DNA from: Nitrosotalea sp.
GTDB taxonomy: Archaea > Thermoproteota > Nitrososphaeria > Nitrososphaerales > Nitrosopumilaceae
Reading direction: 5' to 3'
NCBI GenBank assembly: GCA_029850515.1
Contig: JARCRW010000050.1
Coordinates: forward strand, 1-33,953
DNA length: 33,953 nt
In this document: piece by piece, positions 8,440-18,471 of the stretch
Layout of the letters: every line of letters starts with the position of its first letter
Position numbering within the stretch: position 1 is the first letter of the stretch
The notes under the pieces: model-generated
Database searches by the model: none
Told to the model about the DNA's origin: nothing
What the model saw: only the letters and a program-made list of their open reading frames with translations
Program-made: the position numbers and the translations under genes

Positions 8440-10279
8440 AATTATTGGTATTGATTTGGGAACAAGTAATTCTGCTGCAGCTGTTATGCTGGGTGGAAAA
8501 CCTACCCTTATTCCGGCGTCAGAAGGAACCACTGTTGGGGGAAAAGCATTTCCTTCTGTTGTAGGACTCACAAAAGATGGCCAACTCATAGTTGGTGAAC
8601 CAGCTAGAAGACAGGCAGTAACCAATCCCGAAGGTACAGTGGTGGCAGCAAAAAGAAAGATGGGAACAGATCATTTTTTTAAAATTTATGATAAAGAATA
8701 CAAACCTCAACAAATTTCTGCATTCATTCTACAGAAAATAAAGCGAGATGCTGAGGCATTTACTGGGGACAAAGTTGAGAAAGCTGTAATCACAGTACCT
8801 GCATATTTTAATGATAATCAGAGGCAAGCAACTAAAGACGCTGGACAAATTGCAGGTCTTGATGTTGTGAGAATAATAAATGAACCAACTGCTGCTGCAC
8901 TTGCCTTTGGCCTGGACAAATTAAAACAAGATATGAAAATTATGGTATTTGACTTGGGTGGAGGAACACTTGATGTAACCATAATGGAAATGGGTGGTGG
9001 TGTGTTTGAAGTCATGAGTACTTCTGGAGATACTCAACTTGGAGGTACAGACATGGATAAAGTTTTGATTGACTACATTGTTGACAGTTTTAGAAAAACA
9101 TCTGGAATTGATATCTCAAAAGATAATGCAGCGATGGTGCGAGTAAGAGAAGCTGCTGAAAAGGCAAAAATTGAGCTCTCCTCAATATTTGAAACCGATA
9201 TCAACTTACCATTCATATCATATGATCAATCCTCGGGACCAAAGAACCTTGAATTAAAAATAACCAGAGCAAAGTTTGAGGAACTCATCAATCCAATAGT
9301 GGAAAGATGCAGACCTTCTGTTACAAAATCTATGGAAGATGCAAAGCTTACTCCTTCTGATATTAGTAAAATCATCTTGGTTGGTGGTCCTACTAGAATT
9401 CCTCTGGTCAAAAAATTTGTCGCTAATTTAATGGGAAAAGAACCTGAAGCAGGAATAGACCCAATGGAAGCAGTTGCCTTAGGTGCTGCGGTTCAGGCAG
9501 GAATTATTGGTGGTGAAGTTACAAGTGATATTGTACTTCTTGATGTTACTCCTCTTACACTTGGTTTAGAAGTGTTAGGAGGATTACGAGAACCCATAAT
9601 TGACAGAAATACTACAATCCCTACCTCGAAGAGCAAAGTTTTCACAACTGCCGCGGATAACCAAACTGCTGTAACTATACATGTAGTTCAAGGAGAGAGA
9701 CCAATGGCTGCAGATAATGTGTCCCTTGGAAGCTTTAATCTTTCAGGAATTCTTCCGGCTCCCAGAGGTATTCCACAAATTGAGGTCAAATTCGATATTG
9801 ATGCAAATGGCATACTCAATGTTACAGCAAAAGATCTAGCTACCCAAAAAGAAGCAAAGATAACTATTACTGCAAGCACAAAACTTGCCAAAGGAGATAT
9901 AGAAAAAATGACAAAAGATGCTGAACTCTTCGCTGAACAAGATAAAAAGAAGAAAGAAGATGTATTGATCAAAAATGAAGCACAACAATCTATCTATGCA
10001 GCTGAAACTTTGATTAGTCAACAGAAAGACAAGATATCACAAGATCAGGGTGTTCAGGTAAGTAATGCAATAAAAGAACTAAAAGATGTTCTTGACAAAA
10101 GTGTTGGAGAAATAAAGCCAAAACTTGATTCGTTAACCAAATTGATAAACGATGTTAGTACTGAACTTTACAAAAATGTCACACCACCGCCCGGTGCAGC
10201 TGCACAAGGTGGACCGGAGGCAACTACCCAAAGTGAACCTGGTGCGACTGGACAAGATGCAGGTAATTCACCAAACTGA
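8432..10279 (+). CDS. dnaK: molecular chaperone DnaK (Hsp70)
   Basis: ATP-dependent Hsp70 chaperone that binds exposed hydrophobic peptides with DnaJ and GrpE. The 615-residue protein starts [15 protein letters not shown], has the phosphate loop [12 protein letters not shown] near residue 172, the adenosine motif [10 protein letters not shown] near 314, the linker region [14 protein letters not shown] near 371, a substrate-binding beta domain to about 500, a helical lid and a Gly/Pro/Gln-rich tail. The short N-terminal domain around residues 75-100 lacks the insertion seen in proteobacterial and eukaryotic Hsp70, as in Gram-positive-type DnaK, consistent with archaeal acquisition from bacteria. 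It is the middle gene of the grpE-dnaK-dnaJ operon. Confidence 0.97.
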   Translation: MAKIIGIDLGTSNSAAAVMLGGKPTLIPASEGTTVGGKAFPSVVGLTKDGQLIVGEPARRQAVTNPEGTVVAAKRKMGTDHFFKIYDKEYKPQQISAFILQKIKRDAEAFTGDKVEKAVITVPAYFNDNQRQATKDAGQIAGLDVVRIINEPTAAALAFGLDKLKQDMKIMVFDLGGGTLDVTIMEMGGGVFEVMSTSGDTQLGGTDMDKVLIDYIVDSFRKTSGIDISKDNAAMVRVREAAEKAKIELSSIFETDINLPFISYDQSSGPKNLELKITRAKFEELINPIVERCRPSVTKSMEDAKLTPSDISKIILVGGPTRIPLVKKFVANLMGKEPEAGIDPMEAVALGAAVQAGIIGGEVTSDIVLLDVTPLTLGLEVLGGLREPIIDRNTTIPTSKSKVFTTAADNQTAVTIHVVQGERPMAADNVSLGSFNLSGILPAPRGIPQIEVKFDIDANGILNVTAKDLATQKEAKITITASTKLAKGDIEKMTKDAELFAEQDKKKKEDVLIKNEAQQSIYAAETLISQQKDKISQDQGVQVSNAIKELKDVLDKSVGEIKPKLDSLTKLINDVSTELYKNVTPPPGAAAQGGPEATTQSEPGATGQDAGNSPN

Positions 10280-10315
10280 TCTTTATACAAGGGAATAGAC
10301 ACAAGTTGAATTATA

Positions 10316-11425
10316 ATGAGTGCTAAACGTGATTATTATGAGGTTCTGGGAGTTTCAAAAAGCTCGAATCCAGATGAGATAAAATCTCAATATAGAAAAC
10401 TTGCTCTAAAATTTCACCCTGATAAAAACAAATCACCTGATGCTGCAGAGCACTTTAAGGAAATTTCAGAAGCGTATGCGGTATTATCTGATGTGGAAAA
10501 ACGTAAAATCTATGATACTCATGGCCATGCTGGCGTAGATGGAAAATATAGTACAGATGATATTTTTCAAGGTTCCAAAGCTAACTTTGAAGATATCTTT
10601 GGAGGCACTGGCGGTTTTGAGTCTATTTTTGAATCTATTTTTGGTAGAGGTGGTGGATTTCGATTCGGCGGATTTGATTTTGGAGGATCTGGAAGATCGC
10701 GAGGTTCTGATCTTGTGTATGAAACAGTATTAACACTTGAAGAAGCATTCAAGGGGAAAAAAGAAGAAATTGACCTGCCACGACTAGTAAACTGCGATAC
10801 TTGCAACGGATCAGGCTGTGCTCCTGGTACATCTGTGAGGACATGCTCTGTATGTAACGGTCAAGGTCAAACCAGAACATCACGAAGTAGCGGATTTTCT
10901 ACATTTGTAACCGTACAACCATGTAATACCTGCAGGGGACAAGGCAAGATAATAGAAAGACCATGTTCAAAATGTAAGGGATCTGGCAAACAAAAAGCAA
11001 CAAAGAAATTTTCATTTGAAATTCCTCCTGGAGTAGAGGATGGAGAATACAGAATACAAGGTGAAGGCGAATCAGTTCAAAATGGTCTAAATGGAGATCT
11101 AATTGTTAGAATAAGAGTACAACCGCATGATAAATTCAAGAGAGACGGAGCTGATATTTTCTACGATGCAAATATCTCAATGATTGATGCAACATTGGGG
11201 AAGAATATTTTGGTTGAAACATTAGAGGGACCGGAAAAACTCGAGGTAGAATCAGGAAGTCAACCAAACACAATAGTTAAACTAAAAGGAAAAGGACTTC
11301 CTCGTCAGAGTGGAAGGGGCAGGGGAGATGAATATGTCAGACTTGTTATCAATATACCTACCAAGATAGATAAGCACCAACGTAAATTGCTTGAAGAACT
11401 AAAAGATAGTTTTAGCAGGGGTTAA
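10316..11425 (+). CDS. dnaJ: co-chaperone DnaJ (Hsp40, type I)
   Basis: Stimulates DnaK ATPase activity and delivers substrates. The 369 residues contain a J domain (about 4-70) with HPD at 34-36, a Gly/Phe-rich region (about 90-130), a zinc domain with four CxxCxGxG-type repeats (CDTCNGSG, CSVCNGQG, CNTCRGQG, CSKCKGSG) and the C-terminal substrate-binding domain. All elements of type I DnaJ are intact. It begins 36 nt after dnaK, and its TAA shares one base with the ATG of the following nucleotidase-like gene, so all four genes are probably one unit. Confidence 0.97.
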   Translation: MSAKRDYYEVLGVSKSSNPDEIKSQYRKLALKFHPDKNKSPDAAEHFKEISEAYAVLSDVEKRKIYDTHGHAGVDGKYSTDDIFQGSKANFEDIFGGTGGFESIFESIFGRGGGFRFGGFDFGGSGRSRGSDLVYETVLTLEEAFKGKKEEIDLPRLVNCDTCNGSGCAPGTSVRTCSVCNGQGQTRTSRSSGFSTFVTVQPCNTCRGQGKIIERPCSKCKGSGKQKATKKFSFEIPPGVEDGEYRIQGEGESVQNGLNGDLIVRIRVQPHDKFKRDGADIFYDANISMIDATLGKNILVETLEGPEKLEVESGSQPNTIVKLKGKGLPRQSGRGRGDEYVRLVINIPTKIDKHQRKLLEELKDSFSRG

Positions 11426-11985
11426 TGACATTGAGAATAGCGCTTGATGTGGATGGAGTTTTAGCAGATGTAATCACATCGTGGTTGTCATATAGTAATA
11501 AAATAAGACCAACGATATTGAAATCTCAAATATCTGAATGGGACTTTTGGAGAAACCACAATATAGATAAATTTGATTTTTATAATGAGCTTTCAATTTG
11601 TTGGAAATCCTGGAAAAATATGCCTCCTACCGAAGGCAATATTGCACATGCAACTACACAACTATCAAATCTTGGTACTGTTGATATTGTAACAGCAAGA
11701 GATGAATCTACACATAGCGATGTAAAAAACTGGCTTAAACTACATAAAATAAATTTCAAAAACTATGTTGGTGTATTAGAAGGAATAGAAAAATCACGAC
11801 TGGATTATGATGTATTTATTGATGATTCTCCACTTAATGCAAAAAGCATGCTAGATGAAGGAAAATCAGTGATACTTTATTCACAACCTTGGAATGAATC
11901 ATTTGATGACAATAGATCTACAAGGATCCACGAGCTAAAAAATGCGGTGCCTGTAATTGATAGAATGATCAATGGGAATGAATGA
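11425..11985 (+). CDS. HAD-superfamily 5'(3')-deoxyribonucleotidase-like protein
   Basis: A 186-residue HAD hydrolase of the NT5C/5'-nucleotidase type, which dephosphorylates nucleoside monophosphates. The nucleophile motif is DVDGVLAD at residues 8-15 (D8 nucleophile, D10 acid/base). Motif II is IVTARDES near 88-95, and motif IV is DVFIDDSPLNA near 131-141. The WDFW and WKSW segments in the small cap resemble those of the pyrimidine nucleotidase family. Its ATG overlaps the dnaJ stop by one base, an odd link between nucleotide metabolism and chaperones. Exact substrate cannot be read from sequence. Confidence 0.8.
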   Translation: MTLRIALDVDGVLADVITSWLSYSNKIRPTILKSQISEWDFWRNHNIDKFDFYNELSICWKSWKNMPPTEGNIAHATTQLSNLGTVDIVTARDESTHSDVKNWLKLHKINFKNYVGVLEGIEKSRLDYDVFIDDSPLNAKSMLDEGKSVILYSQPWNESFDDNRSTRIHELKNAVPVIDRMINGNE

Positions 11986-12047
11986 CTTCGAATGGATGGA
12001 TGAATATAAAAAAGAACTTATTGTAGGATCTTAATTCTCACGTTGTT

Positions 12048-12132
12048 GCGGGGGTCGCCTAGCCTGGTCAACGGCGTAAGGCTCAGAACCTTATCTCTTA
12101 GGAGTTCGTGGGTTCAAATCCCACCTCCCGCA
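12048..12132 (+). tRNA. tRNA-Leu (anticodon CAG)
   Basis: A class II tRNA of 85 nt without encoded CCA. The acceptor stem GCGGGGG pairs with CTCCCGC, and the discriminator base is A, as expected for archaeal tRNA-Leu. The anticodon stem TAAGG/CCTTA encloses the loop CTCAGAA, giving anticodon CAG (codon CUG). The long variable arm lies between the anticodon stem and the T arm GTGGG-TTCAAAT-CCCAC. No intron is present. It converges on gatE. The last 35 nt are identical to tRNA-Leu(TAG) at 24388-24472. Confidence 0.96.
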
Positions 12133-12140
12133 CCTTTTGT

Positions 12141-14048
12141 TTATTTCCTATCTATCTTGATCTTTATCTTGTCTTCTAATAATTGATTTAATTTTTGACC
12201 GTCTACTTTACCGCGTAGTGTTTTCATGGCCAAACCCATTAATGGTCCCATAGATCTTAATCCCTGATCTTCAATTATTTTCAAATTGGACATTACCAAT
12301 TCATCTAATATTTTATGTAATTCTGTATCCTCTATGGTGCTCAACGCATTAGACCTGATTGCTTCCATGATCGTTTTTGATTTTCCACTCATTATGCTCT
12401 CAAATATCATCTCAAGTGACTCTTTTGCTATCTTTTCCTCTGCCACTAATCTAAAAGCCTCTAAAATATCTCCAGTCTTTAATAATTCTTGATCCATTCC
12501 TCTTCTCTCCAAGTTTGTAATTGTACCACAAAGAGTCGAGGCCACAAAATTGGGAGATATTCTCTTGTCTTTGCATATTGTTTCAAACAGATCTAGATAT
12601 TCCGAGTCAAATATCTGGGCTGAGAGTTGCTGATTTAATTCATATTGCTTTTGTAATGCTATGAGATTTTCTTCCCATGATTTTGGAATTTTATCCCTTG
12701 CTTGATCTATCTCTATGTTGTTTACAATAATTGGTGGTATGTCTGTCTCTGGATACATCCTAGAAGAACCTGGTCTTGGTCGTAGAAACACTGTCTCGCC
12801 TGTGATTGTAGCAGCTCTTGTCTCTGCGGGTATTCCATTTCTTGCATCTTCAATTCGTTTTATGATGGATTCAATCACTGTGTCAAGTTTTCTCTCATTG
12901 CCAGCCAAGATGATGAACGCATCACTAGATTTTATGTCAAGTGTGTTTCTTATTTCTTGAATTTCTGGCTCTTCAATACCATAGTTTGGTAGTTCGTCAG
13001 AATGAAACAGACCGCCCAAGCCAAAGAATCTGACCAGCTCGCCTAACTGTTTTCCTAATCTTATTCCTGGATATGGCTCCCATCCAAACATTCCTGCATA
13101 TCCTTTGATTCTCATTGCCTTTATTGAGGAACCTTCTGAAAGAGATTTTTGGATAATTTTTGATTTACAGCTTTTGAATATGTTTGATACATCTTTTACA
13201 TCCTGCACCTTGGATATTTTTTCAATTTTTAATGTTCTTAATTTCTCGGCAATGATTTTAAGACCATGCTGTCTTTTTGCCTCATACTCGATAACTTTTT
13301 CTAACTGATCTAATTTTTGTACACCTTTTACTTCGATTACTGAACCACCTCCTTCTATTGACACATTGACATCTTGCCTAATTGATCCAATGCCTCTTCC
13401 TACTCTTTTTGTTGCACGTAACATTCGGCCCAAAGTCAAAGCAATGTTTTTGATCTCTTCTGGTGTGCCAGAGACGGGATCCAATGCAATTTCTACTAGG
13501 GGTATTCCTAATCTATCCAAACTATATTCTCTTGTATCTTTCGAATCGTGAAGCAGTTTTGCAGCATCTTCCTCAAGACAGATGCTTTGGACTCCTACTC
13601 TCTTACCGTTGACTTCAAGATTTCCACCCATTGAAACCAGCATAGTTCTTTGAAAACCTGAGGTGTTGGAACCATCAATCACAAGTTTTCTCATTACGTA
13701 GATTTCATTGAAAATGTTTGATTTTAATGCAGATGACATGATCAAAACAGTCTCTTTTGCATTAGGATCAAGATCATGTGGGGGCTCATCGTCTTGTTCT
13801 ACTAGGCAGCTACTCTCTGGATTTGCATAATACACAATTGTCTTTTCCTTACTTTTCTCAAAAATAGCACTAGGATCAAACTCTCCTAACTCACTACTAG
13901 TTATCCTTAATTTACGTGAAAATTTAATTGGATACTCATCTGATTCGATGGGCTTACATCTACAAAACAACTTGGCTCCCGTTGCAAGTTGTTGATGAAT
14001 TTCTAACCCTACAAGAAGTCCTATCTTATCAATCTGGATTTCGGACAT
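12141..14048 (-). CDS. gatE: archaeal Glu-tRNA(Gln) amidotransferase subunit E
   Basis: With GatD it converts Glu-tRNA(Gln) to Gln-tRNA(Gln), the archaeal route to glutaminyl-tRNA. GatE activates the glutamate and recognises the tRNA. The 635-residue protein starts with the GatB/E kinase-like catalytic domain (GLLVGLEIHQQL near residue 10, QDDEPPHDLDP near 84-95). It has the GatE-specific AspRS-like insertion (roughly 280-400), and ends with the helical and YqeY-like tail domains that bind the tRNA. The ATG lies 32 nt downstream of the gatD stop, and both are on the minus strand. Length is normal. Confidence 0.96.
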   Translation of the reverse strand: MSEIQIDKIGLLVGLEIHQQLATGAKLFCRCKPIESDEYPIKFSRKLRITSSELGEFDPSAIFEKSKEKTIVYYANPESSCLVEQDDEPPHDLDPNAKETVLIMSSALKSNIFNEIYVMRKLVIDGSNTSGFQRTMLVSMGGNLEVNGKRVGVQSICLEEDAAKLLHDSKDTREYSLDRLGIPLVEIALDPVSGTPEEIKNIALTLGRMLRATKRVGRGIGSIRQDVNVSIEGGGSVIEVKGVQKLDQLEKVIEYEAKRQHGLKIIAEKLRTLKIEKISKVQDVKDVSNIFKSCKSKIIQKSLSEGSSIKAMRIKGYAGMFGWEPYPGIRLGKQLGELVRFFGLGGLFHSDELPNYGIEEPEIQEIRNTLDIKSSDAFIILAGNERKLDTVIESIIKRIEDARNGIPAETRAATITGETVFLRPRPGSSRMYPETDIPPIIVNNIEIDQARDKIPKSWEENLIALQKQYELNQQLSAQIFDSEYLDLFETICKDKRISPNFVASTLCGTITNLERRGMDQELLKTGDILEAFRLVAEEKIAKESLEMIFESIMSGKSKTIMEAIRSNALSTIEDTELHKILDELVMSNLKIIEDQGLRSMGPLMGLAMKTLRGKVDGQKLNQLLEDKIKIKIDRK

Positions 14049-14080
14049 TTGTAATTTTATTCTCGTACTTGCTTTAAAGC

Positions 14081-15364
14081 TTAGTCTGAAAATTCAAGAG
14101 CGATATTCTCTCTCATCAGTTTTGTCATTTCGTCAGAATTTTTGGAATTGGCCAATGCCCACATTGTTTTTACAAGAGCTGTCTCGGGTATCATGTTTCC
14201 AAGTGGCATGACGCCGAGATTCAAAAGATCTCTTCCACTGTCGTAGACGGTCATTCTTACCATTCCATCAATACATTGCGATGTCATTCCAACGAACAAT
14301 CCATTTTTCTTTGCCTTTTCTATTGATGCATACATTGTTTTTCCAACATGCCCAAGCCCAGTTCCTTCAATAACTATTCCTCTATATCCTGAATCTATGG
14401 CATACTCAATGATCTTGGAATCAAGGCCTGGATAATATTTTAGTAACAAGACATGATCGTCAAACTTAATCCTGGGAATGTATTCTTTTTTTGGAACATT
14501 GAACATTTTGTCTTTTTCAATACTTTTTGATTTTACAATATATGCAGGAGGACCACCTATTGTCTTGAATGCATCTCGTCTACTAGTGTGGTTTTTTCTT
14601 ACACGTGTTGCCCAGTTGCAGGCAATTTCATCATCGTTTGAACTATTGTGCATTATTACAAAAATTCCTGGAGAACGTATCTCTGTCAAAAATATTGTAG
14701 CAGCAATTAGATTTAGTGCAGCATCTGAGGATGGTCTATCTGATGATCTCTGCGAGCCTACAAGGGCAATTGGTTTTGGGAATCCCGCCAAAGAAAATGC
14801 TAGCGCTGATGCTGTATATTGCATAGTGTCTGTACCATGAGCTACTATGATTCCGTCATATTCTGATCTGGAATAGGAATCAAGTTTTTCTGCGATCTTT
14901 ATCCAGTGCCGGGGAAGCAAATTTTCAGAATATTCTGAAAAAAGCACTTCGGTGTCTATGTTTGCAATGGTTGCAAGTTCCGGAACACTTGCATTAAGCT
15001 CTGCAGCAGTAAGAGCTGGAGTGACTGCACCGGTTCTGTAATCTATCCTGCTTGCGATTGTTCCTCCTGTTGATAAGAGGAGAATTTTTGGAAGTTTTGG
15101 ATTTGGTTGTGAATTGTATGTTGTTTCTTTTTTTATTACAGGTGCTGCTTCCGTCTCTATTTTTTTTATCTTGTCAAGCTCTAACCCTATGTTGTATCCA
15201 CTTTTTAGTTTCAAAACAATGTGGTGGTCATCGCTGTGTTCATATCTTGGCATTATGACACCTGAGTAAACTGAATCTGCGTGAATCTTTACCTGGCTTC
15301 CTATCTCTATCTTGTTATTTGTAAGAAATTCTAGTCCTTTACCCCTGTATCCAAATTGTGACAT
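14081..15364 (-). CDS. gatD: archaeal Glu-tRNA(Gln) amidotransferase subunit D (asparaginase type)
   Basis: Releases ammonia from an amide donor for GatE. The 427-residue protein has the GatD-specific N-terminal domain (about 1-80) followed by an L-asparaginase fold. The first catalytic threonine lies in LLSTGGTIASR near residue 97. The second Thr-Asp pair is in VAHGTDTMQYT near 176, and a Gly-Thr-Gly-Leu-Gly segment follows in the C-terminal half. It starts with ATG about 24 nt downstream of an AT-rich TATA-like stretch (15376-15390) lying just beyond the cdc48 stop. gatD-gatE is a standard archaeal pair. Confidence 0.96.
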   Translation of the reverse strand: MSQFGYRGKGLEFLTNNKIEIGSQVKIHADSVYSGVIMPRYEHSDDHHIVLKLKSGYNIGLELDKIKKIETEAAPVIKKETTYNSQPNPKLPKILLLSTGGTIASRIDYRTGAVTPALTAAELNASVPELATIANIDTEVLFSEYSENLLPRHWIKIAEKLDSYSRSEYDGIIVAHGTDTMQYTASALAFSLAGFPKPIALVGSQRSSDRPSSDAALNLIAATIFLTEIRSPGIFVIMHNSSNDDEIACNWATRVRKNHTSRRDAFKTIGGPPAYIVKSKSIEKDKMFNVPKKEYIPRIKFDDHVLLLKYYPGLDSKIIEYAIDSGYRGIVIEGTGLGHVGKTMYASIEKAKKNGLFVGMTSQCIDGMVRMTVYDSGRDLLNLGVMPLGNMIPETALVKTMWALANSKNSDEMTKLMRENIALEFSD

Positions 15365-15396
15365 CTGATAGAACTAGAAAAGTTATTTTATTAAAA

Positions 15397-17598
15397 TTAC
15401 CTATAGTACGGAACTGCGACTTTTTCGCCTATCTTTAATTCCTTTTGTGTCTTTACTTTTCTCACTGCCTCTTCAAAATGTCTCATGGTTACCTTTGCCT
15501 CCGCAGCCTGTTTTTCAGCTTCTTTTTGATCAGGATATTTGTCAAGAAACTCGTGTATTACAAGTGATACTGCGGTGTTTGCTATTGATGCCACATCTGC
15601 ACCACTCATTCCGTCGGTTGCTTCTGCAATTTTATCAATGTCTACGAAGTCTGGATTCTTTATGCCGTTTGCCATTGATTCTCTTATTACTGGAATCTCC
15701 TTTGTATTTATCGCCAAAATCTTTTTCCTTCCTTCCTTGTCTGGTAGTGGAACAAGTATTATCTTATCAAATCTGCCAGGTCTTAGCAATGCGGTGTCTA
15801 TCATATCTGCTCTGTTGGTTGCAGCAAGCACTACAACTCCGTGCAAACTCTCTATACCGTCTAATTCTGTCAAAAGCTGGCTTACTACTCTTTCCGTTAC
15901 TGCTGTCTCTCCTCCAACTCCGCGTATTGGGGCAATGGAATCGATCTCATCAAAAAATATTACACATGGCGACGCCTGTCTTGCTCGCCTAAATATTTCT
16001 CTTATTCCGCGTTCTGATTCTCCAACCCATTTTGATAGTAATTCTGGTCCCCTTACAGAAATAAAATTGGCTTCACTTTCAGTTGCAACTGCTTTTGCCA
16101 TTAGGGTTTTTCCAGTTCCACTAGGACCGTGTAACAATATTCCTCTTGGCATTCTATGTCCTAGCTTTGAGTATAGAGTAGGATATTTCATTGGCCATTC
16201 TACAGCTTCTTGTAGCTCTCGCTTTACATTTTCAAGTCCGCCGACTTCATCCCAACTTACATCTGGATTCTCGATGAATACTTCACGCATTCCTGATGGA
16301 GTAACTTCTCTTATGGCATTTTGAAAATCATCCCCGTTGACTACTAATTTGTCAAGTGTTTCTGGTGGAAGTTTTTCGTCTTCCAGATTCAGTTCTGGGA
16401 GTAATCTTCTAAGACACTTCATAGCAGCTTCTTTACATAGATATTCTAAATCAGCTCCGACATAGCCGTGGCTTATTGAAGCAATCTTGTCTACATTGAC
16501 ATCGTCACTTAGTGGCATATTTCTTGTATGTATCATCAAGATGTCTTTTCTACCCTTTTTGTCTGGTACCTTGATCTCAATTTCTCTATCAAATCTTCCA
16601 GGTCTTCTAAGAGCTGGATCAATTGCATTTGGTCTGTTGGTTGCAGATATGACAATTACTTTTCCTCTAGCCTCTAGACCATCCATTAGGGATAACAGCT
16701 GAGAAACTACTCTTCTTTCTACTTCCCCTGTTACTTCTTCCCTCTTTGGAGCTATCGAATCAATTTCGTCAATAAATATGATGGATGGTGATTTCTCTTT
16801 TGCCTCCTTGAAAATCTCTCTTAGTCTAGCTTCACTTTCGCCGTAAAACTTGCTCATTATCTCTGGTCCTGATATGCTAATGAAGTGTGCATTGCTTTCA
16901 TTTGCAACTGCTTTTGCCAACAATGTTTTACCAGTTCCTGGAGGTCCATACAATAATACTCCTTTTGGAGCTTCAATTCCAAGTTTTTCAAAAATTTCTG
17001 GATGTCTTAGTGGGAGTTCTATCATTTCCCGAACTTTCTTAATTTCATCAGTTAATCCTCCGATGTCCTCATAGGTTACTTGTGGTACACCGCGAAGAGT
17101 TTCTCCTTTTTCTGCAATGTGAAATACTGTCTTTTGTGTGACAAGTACAGCATCAGCTGCTGGTGTAACACCAATAACTTGAAAAGTTAGCCTTCCTCCA
17201 AAATAAGGCACCATCACATTATCTCCTTTTATCAATGGAACACTTTCTAGTGCATCAGCAAGATATCTTTCATCAATCGGCGGTATTGCCTCCAATGGGG
17301 CAACAACCACTTTCTCAGCAGCTACTGCCTTGATCTTTCTGACAGCAACGGTGTCACCTATTGCAATTCCTGCATTATTTCTAACTAGACCGTCTACTCT
17401 GATAATCCCTTTTCCTTCATCAGAAGGATAAAGTGGTAAGCACTTGGCTACGGTTCTTCGTTTTCCTTTGATTTCAATGACATCACCTGTTGAAGCTCCA
17501 AGTGAATCCATAGAATCATAATCTATACGTGCCACTCCTCTCCCTACATCACGAGTATAAGCCTCAAGTACCTTAAGGGAAAGTGTGTTCTGGCTCAC
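15397..17598 (-). CDS. cdc48: Cdc48/VAT-type AAA+ ATPase
   Basis: Hexameric unfoldase of the p97/VAT family. The 733 residues comprise the N-domain (about 1-185, double-psi barrel), D1 with Walker A GPPGTGKT at 218-225 and Walker B IIFIDEID at 273-280, and D2 with Walker A GPSGTGKT at 491-498 (Ser instead of Pro at the third position) and Walker B VIFFDEID at 546-553. Arginine-finger regions RPGRFD occur in both rings. The last residues are PYYR, which fits the HbYX proteasome-docking pattern, so it may feed the 20S proteasome (inference). It starts with GTG, and a TATA box about 26 nt upstream suggests a leaderless mRNA. Confidence 0.96.
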   Translation of the reverse strand: MSQNTLSLKVLEAYTRDVGRGVARIDYDSMDSLGASTGDVIEIKGKRRTVAKCLPLYPSDEGKGIIRVDGLVRNNAGIAIGDTVAVRKIKAVAAEKVVVAPLEAIPPIDERYLADALESVPLIKGDNVMVPYFGGRLTFQVIGVTPAADAVLVTQKTVFHIAEKGETLRGVPQVTYEDIGGLTDEIKKVREMIELPLRHPEIFEKLGIEAPKGVLLYGPPGTGKTLLAKAVANESNAHFISISGPEIMSKFYGESEARLREIFKEAKEKSPSIIFIDEIDSIAPKREEVTGEVERRVVSQLLSLMDGLEARGKVIVISATNRPNAIDPALRRPGRFDREIEIKVPDKKGRKDILMIHTRNMPLSDDVNVDKIASISHGYVGADLEYLCKEAAMKCLRRLLPELNLEDEKLPPETLDKLVVNGDDFQNAIREVTPSGMREVFIENPDVSWDEVGGLENVKRELQEAVEWPMKYPTLYSKLGHRMPRGILLHGPSGTGKTLMAKAVATESEANFISVRGPELLSKWVGESERGIREIFRRARQASPCVIFFDEIDSIAPIRGVGGETAVTERVVSQLLTELDGIESLHGVVVLAATNRADMIDTALLRPGRFDKIILVPLPDKEGRKKILAINTKEIPVIRESMANGIKNPDFVDIDKIAEATDGMSGADVASIANTAVSLVIHEFLDKYPDQKEAEKQAAEAKVTMRHFEEAVRKVKTQKELKIGEKVAVPYYR

Positions 17599-17620
17599 AG
17601 ATTTAGCACCCTCAAACTAA

Positions 17621-17628
17621 TTTTTATA
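17621..17628 (-). promoter_or_regulatory. TATA box of cdc48
   Basis: On the minus strand this reads TATAAAAA. It is centred about 26 nt before the GTG start of cdc48, so transcription probably begins at or next to the start codon. Confidence 0.6.
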
Positions 17629-17665
17629 CCTTTGTCGTCTTTGATCCAGAACAAAGGATCAGAAG

Positions 17666-17675
17666 ATTAAAATTT
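17666..17675 (+). promoter_or_regulatory. TATA-like box of rpl2
   Basis: ATTAAAATTT is centred about 29 nt before the TTG start of rpl2. Together with the opposite cdc48 box it makes the 101-nt gap a compact divergent promoter region. Confidence 0.45.
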
Positions 17676-17699
17676 ACAAGATAAACCAAAATCGGTACT

Positions 17700-18431
17700 T
17701 TGGGTAAGAGACCGTTAGTAAGAAGACGAGGTAGAGGTGGAATGCAGTTCCGTGCAGCTTCTACTGGGAAGTTACTTCCAGCCAAATATCCTCGATTCCA
17801 GTTGGCAGAACAACACGAGGCCAAAGTAGTCGATATTGTTCATGAGACAGGAAGGGATGCGCCCTTGGCCAAAGTTAGATTTGAGACCGGCCTATTCTCT
17901 TTTGTCCCATCTGTCCTTGGTACCAAAATTGGTTCTAAATTTCAATTTGGTTTAAAGTCTGACATTTCTCCGGGTAATGTTATCAGTGTTCAAAACATTC
18001 CAGACGGTACTATAGTATGCAATGTAGAGAAGCACTTTGGTGATGGCGGAGCAATAGTAAAATCTGCTGGAACATATGCAACAGTTTTCTCACATAGCTC
18101 TGAAGGTGTAACAATAAAACTCCCATCTGGAAAATTCACGACCCTTAATCCGCAGAACCGTGCAATGATAGGAGTTCTTGCTGGAGGAGGTGTTGGAGAT
18201 AGACCATTTATGCGAGCCGGACCTGCATGGAGAAGAAAGCGTTCAAAGGGGCACAAGTATCCAATAGTAAGAGGTGTTGCACAAGCTGTATACGTTCACC
18301 CACATGGTGGTGGAAGACATCAACATGTTGGAAGAAGCTCTACAGTTTCACGAAACGCTCCACCTGGACGTAAGGTTGGAAGCATTGCAGCTAGAAAGAC
18401 TGGACGTTCCAGAATGAAAGAACGAGCATAA
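17700..18431 (+). CDS. rpl2: 50S ribosomal protein L2 (uL2)
   Basis: Core large-subunit protein next to the peptidyl-transferase centre. The 243-residue sequence has the basic N terminus (GKRPLVRRRGRGG), the OB and SH3-like RNA-binding domains, and the family signature VHPHGGGRHQHVG near residue 198, followed by the basic tail. The start is TTG, supported by the TATA-like box upstream and by the family's conserved N terminus. In most archaea rpl2 sits in the S10 ribosomal protein cluster; here it stands alone between cdc48 and acyP. Confidence 0.97.
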   Translation: MGKRPLVRRRGRGGMQFRAASTGKLLPAKYPRFQLAEQHEAKVVDIVHETGRDAPLAKVRFETGLFSFVPSVLGTKIGSKFQFGLKSDISPGNVISVQNIPDGTIVCNVEKHFGDGGAIVKSAGTYATVFSHSSEGVTIKLPSGKFTTLNPQNRAMIGVLAGGGVGDRPFMRAGPAWRRKRSKGHKYPIVRGVAQAVYVHPHGGGRHQHVGRSSTVSRNAPPGRKVGSIAARKTGRSRMKERA

Positions 18432-18471
18432 TTCCTCAAGACTAAATACTAGTTTTAGAAAACAAATATTC

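Noticed and set aside
15447-16324. Long open frames opposite cdc48, up to 261 codons
   Set aside because: They are antisense shadows of the well-conserved Cdc48 D2 region, with low-complexity Leu/Ser-rich translations and no domain.
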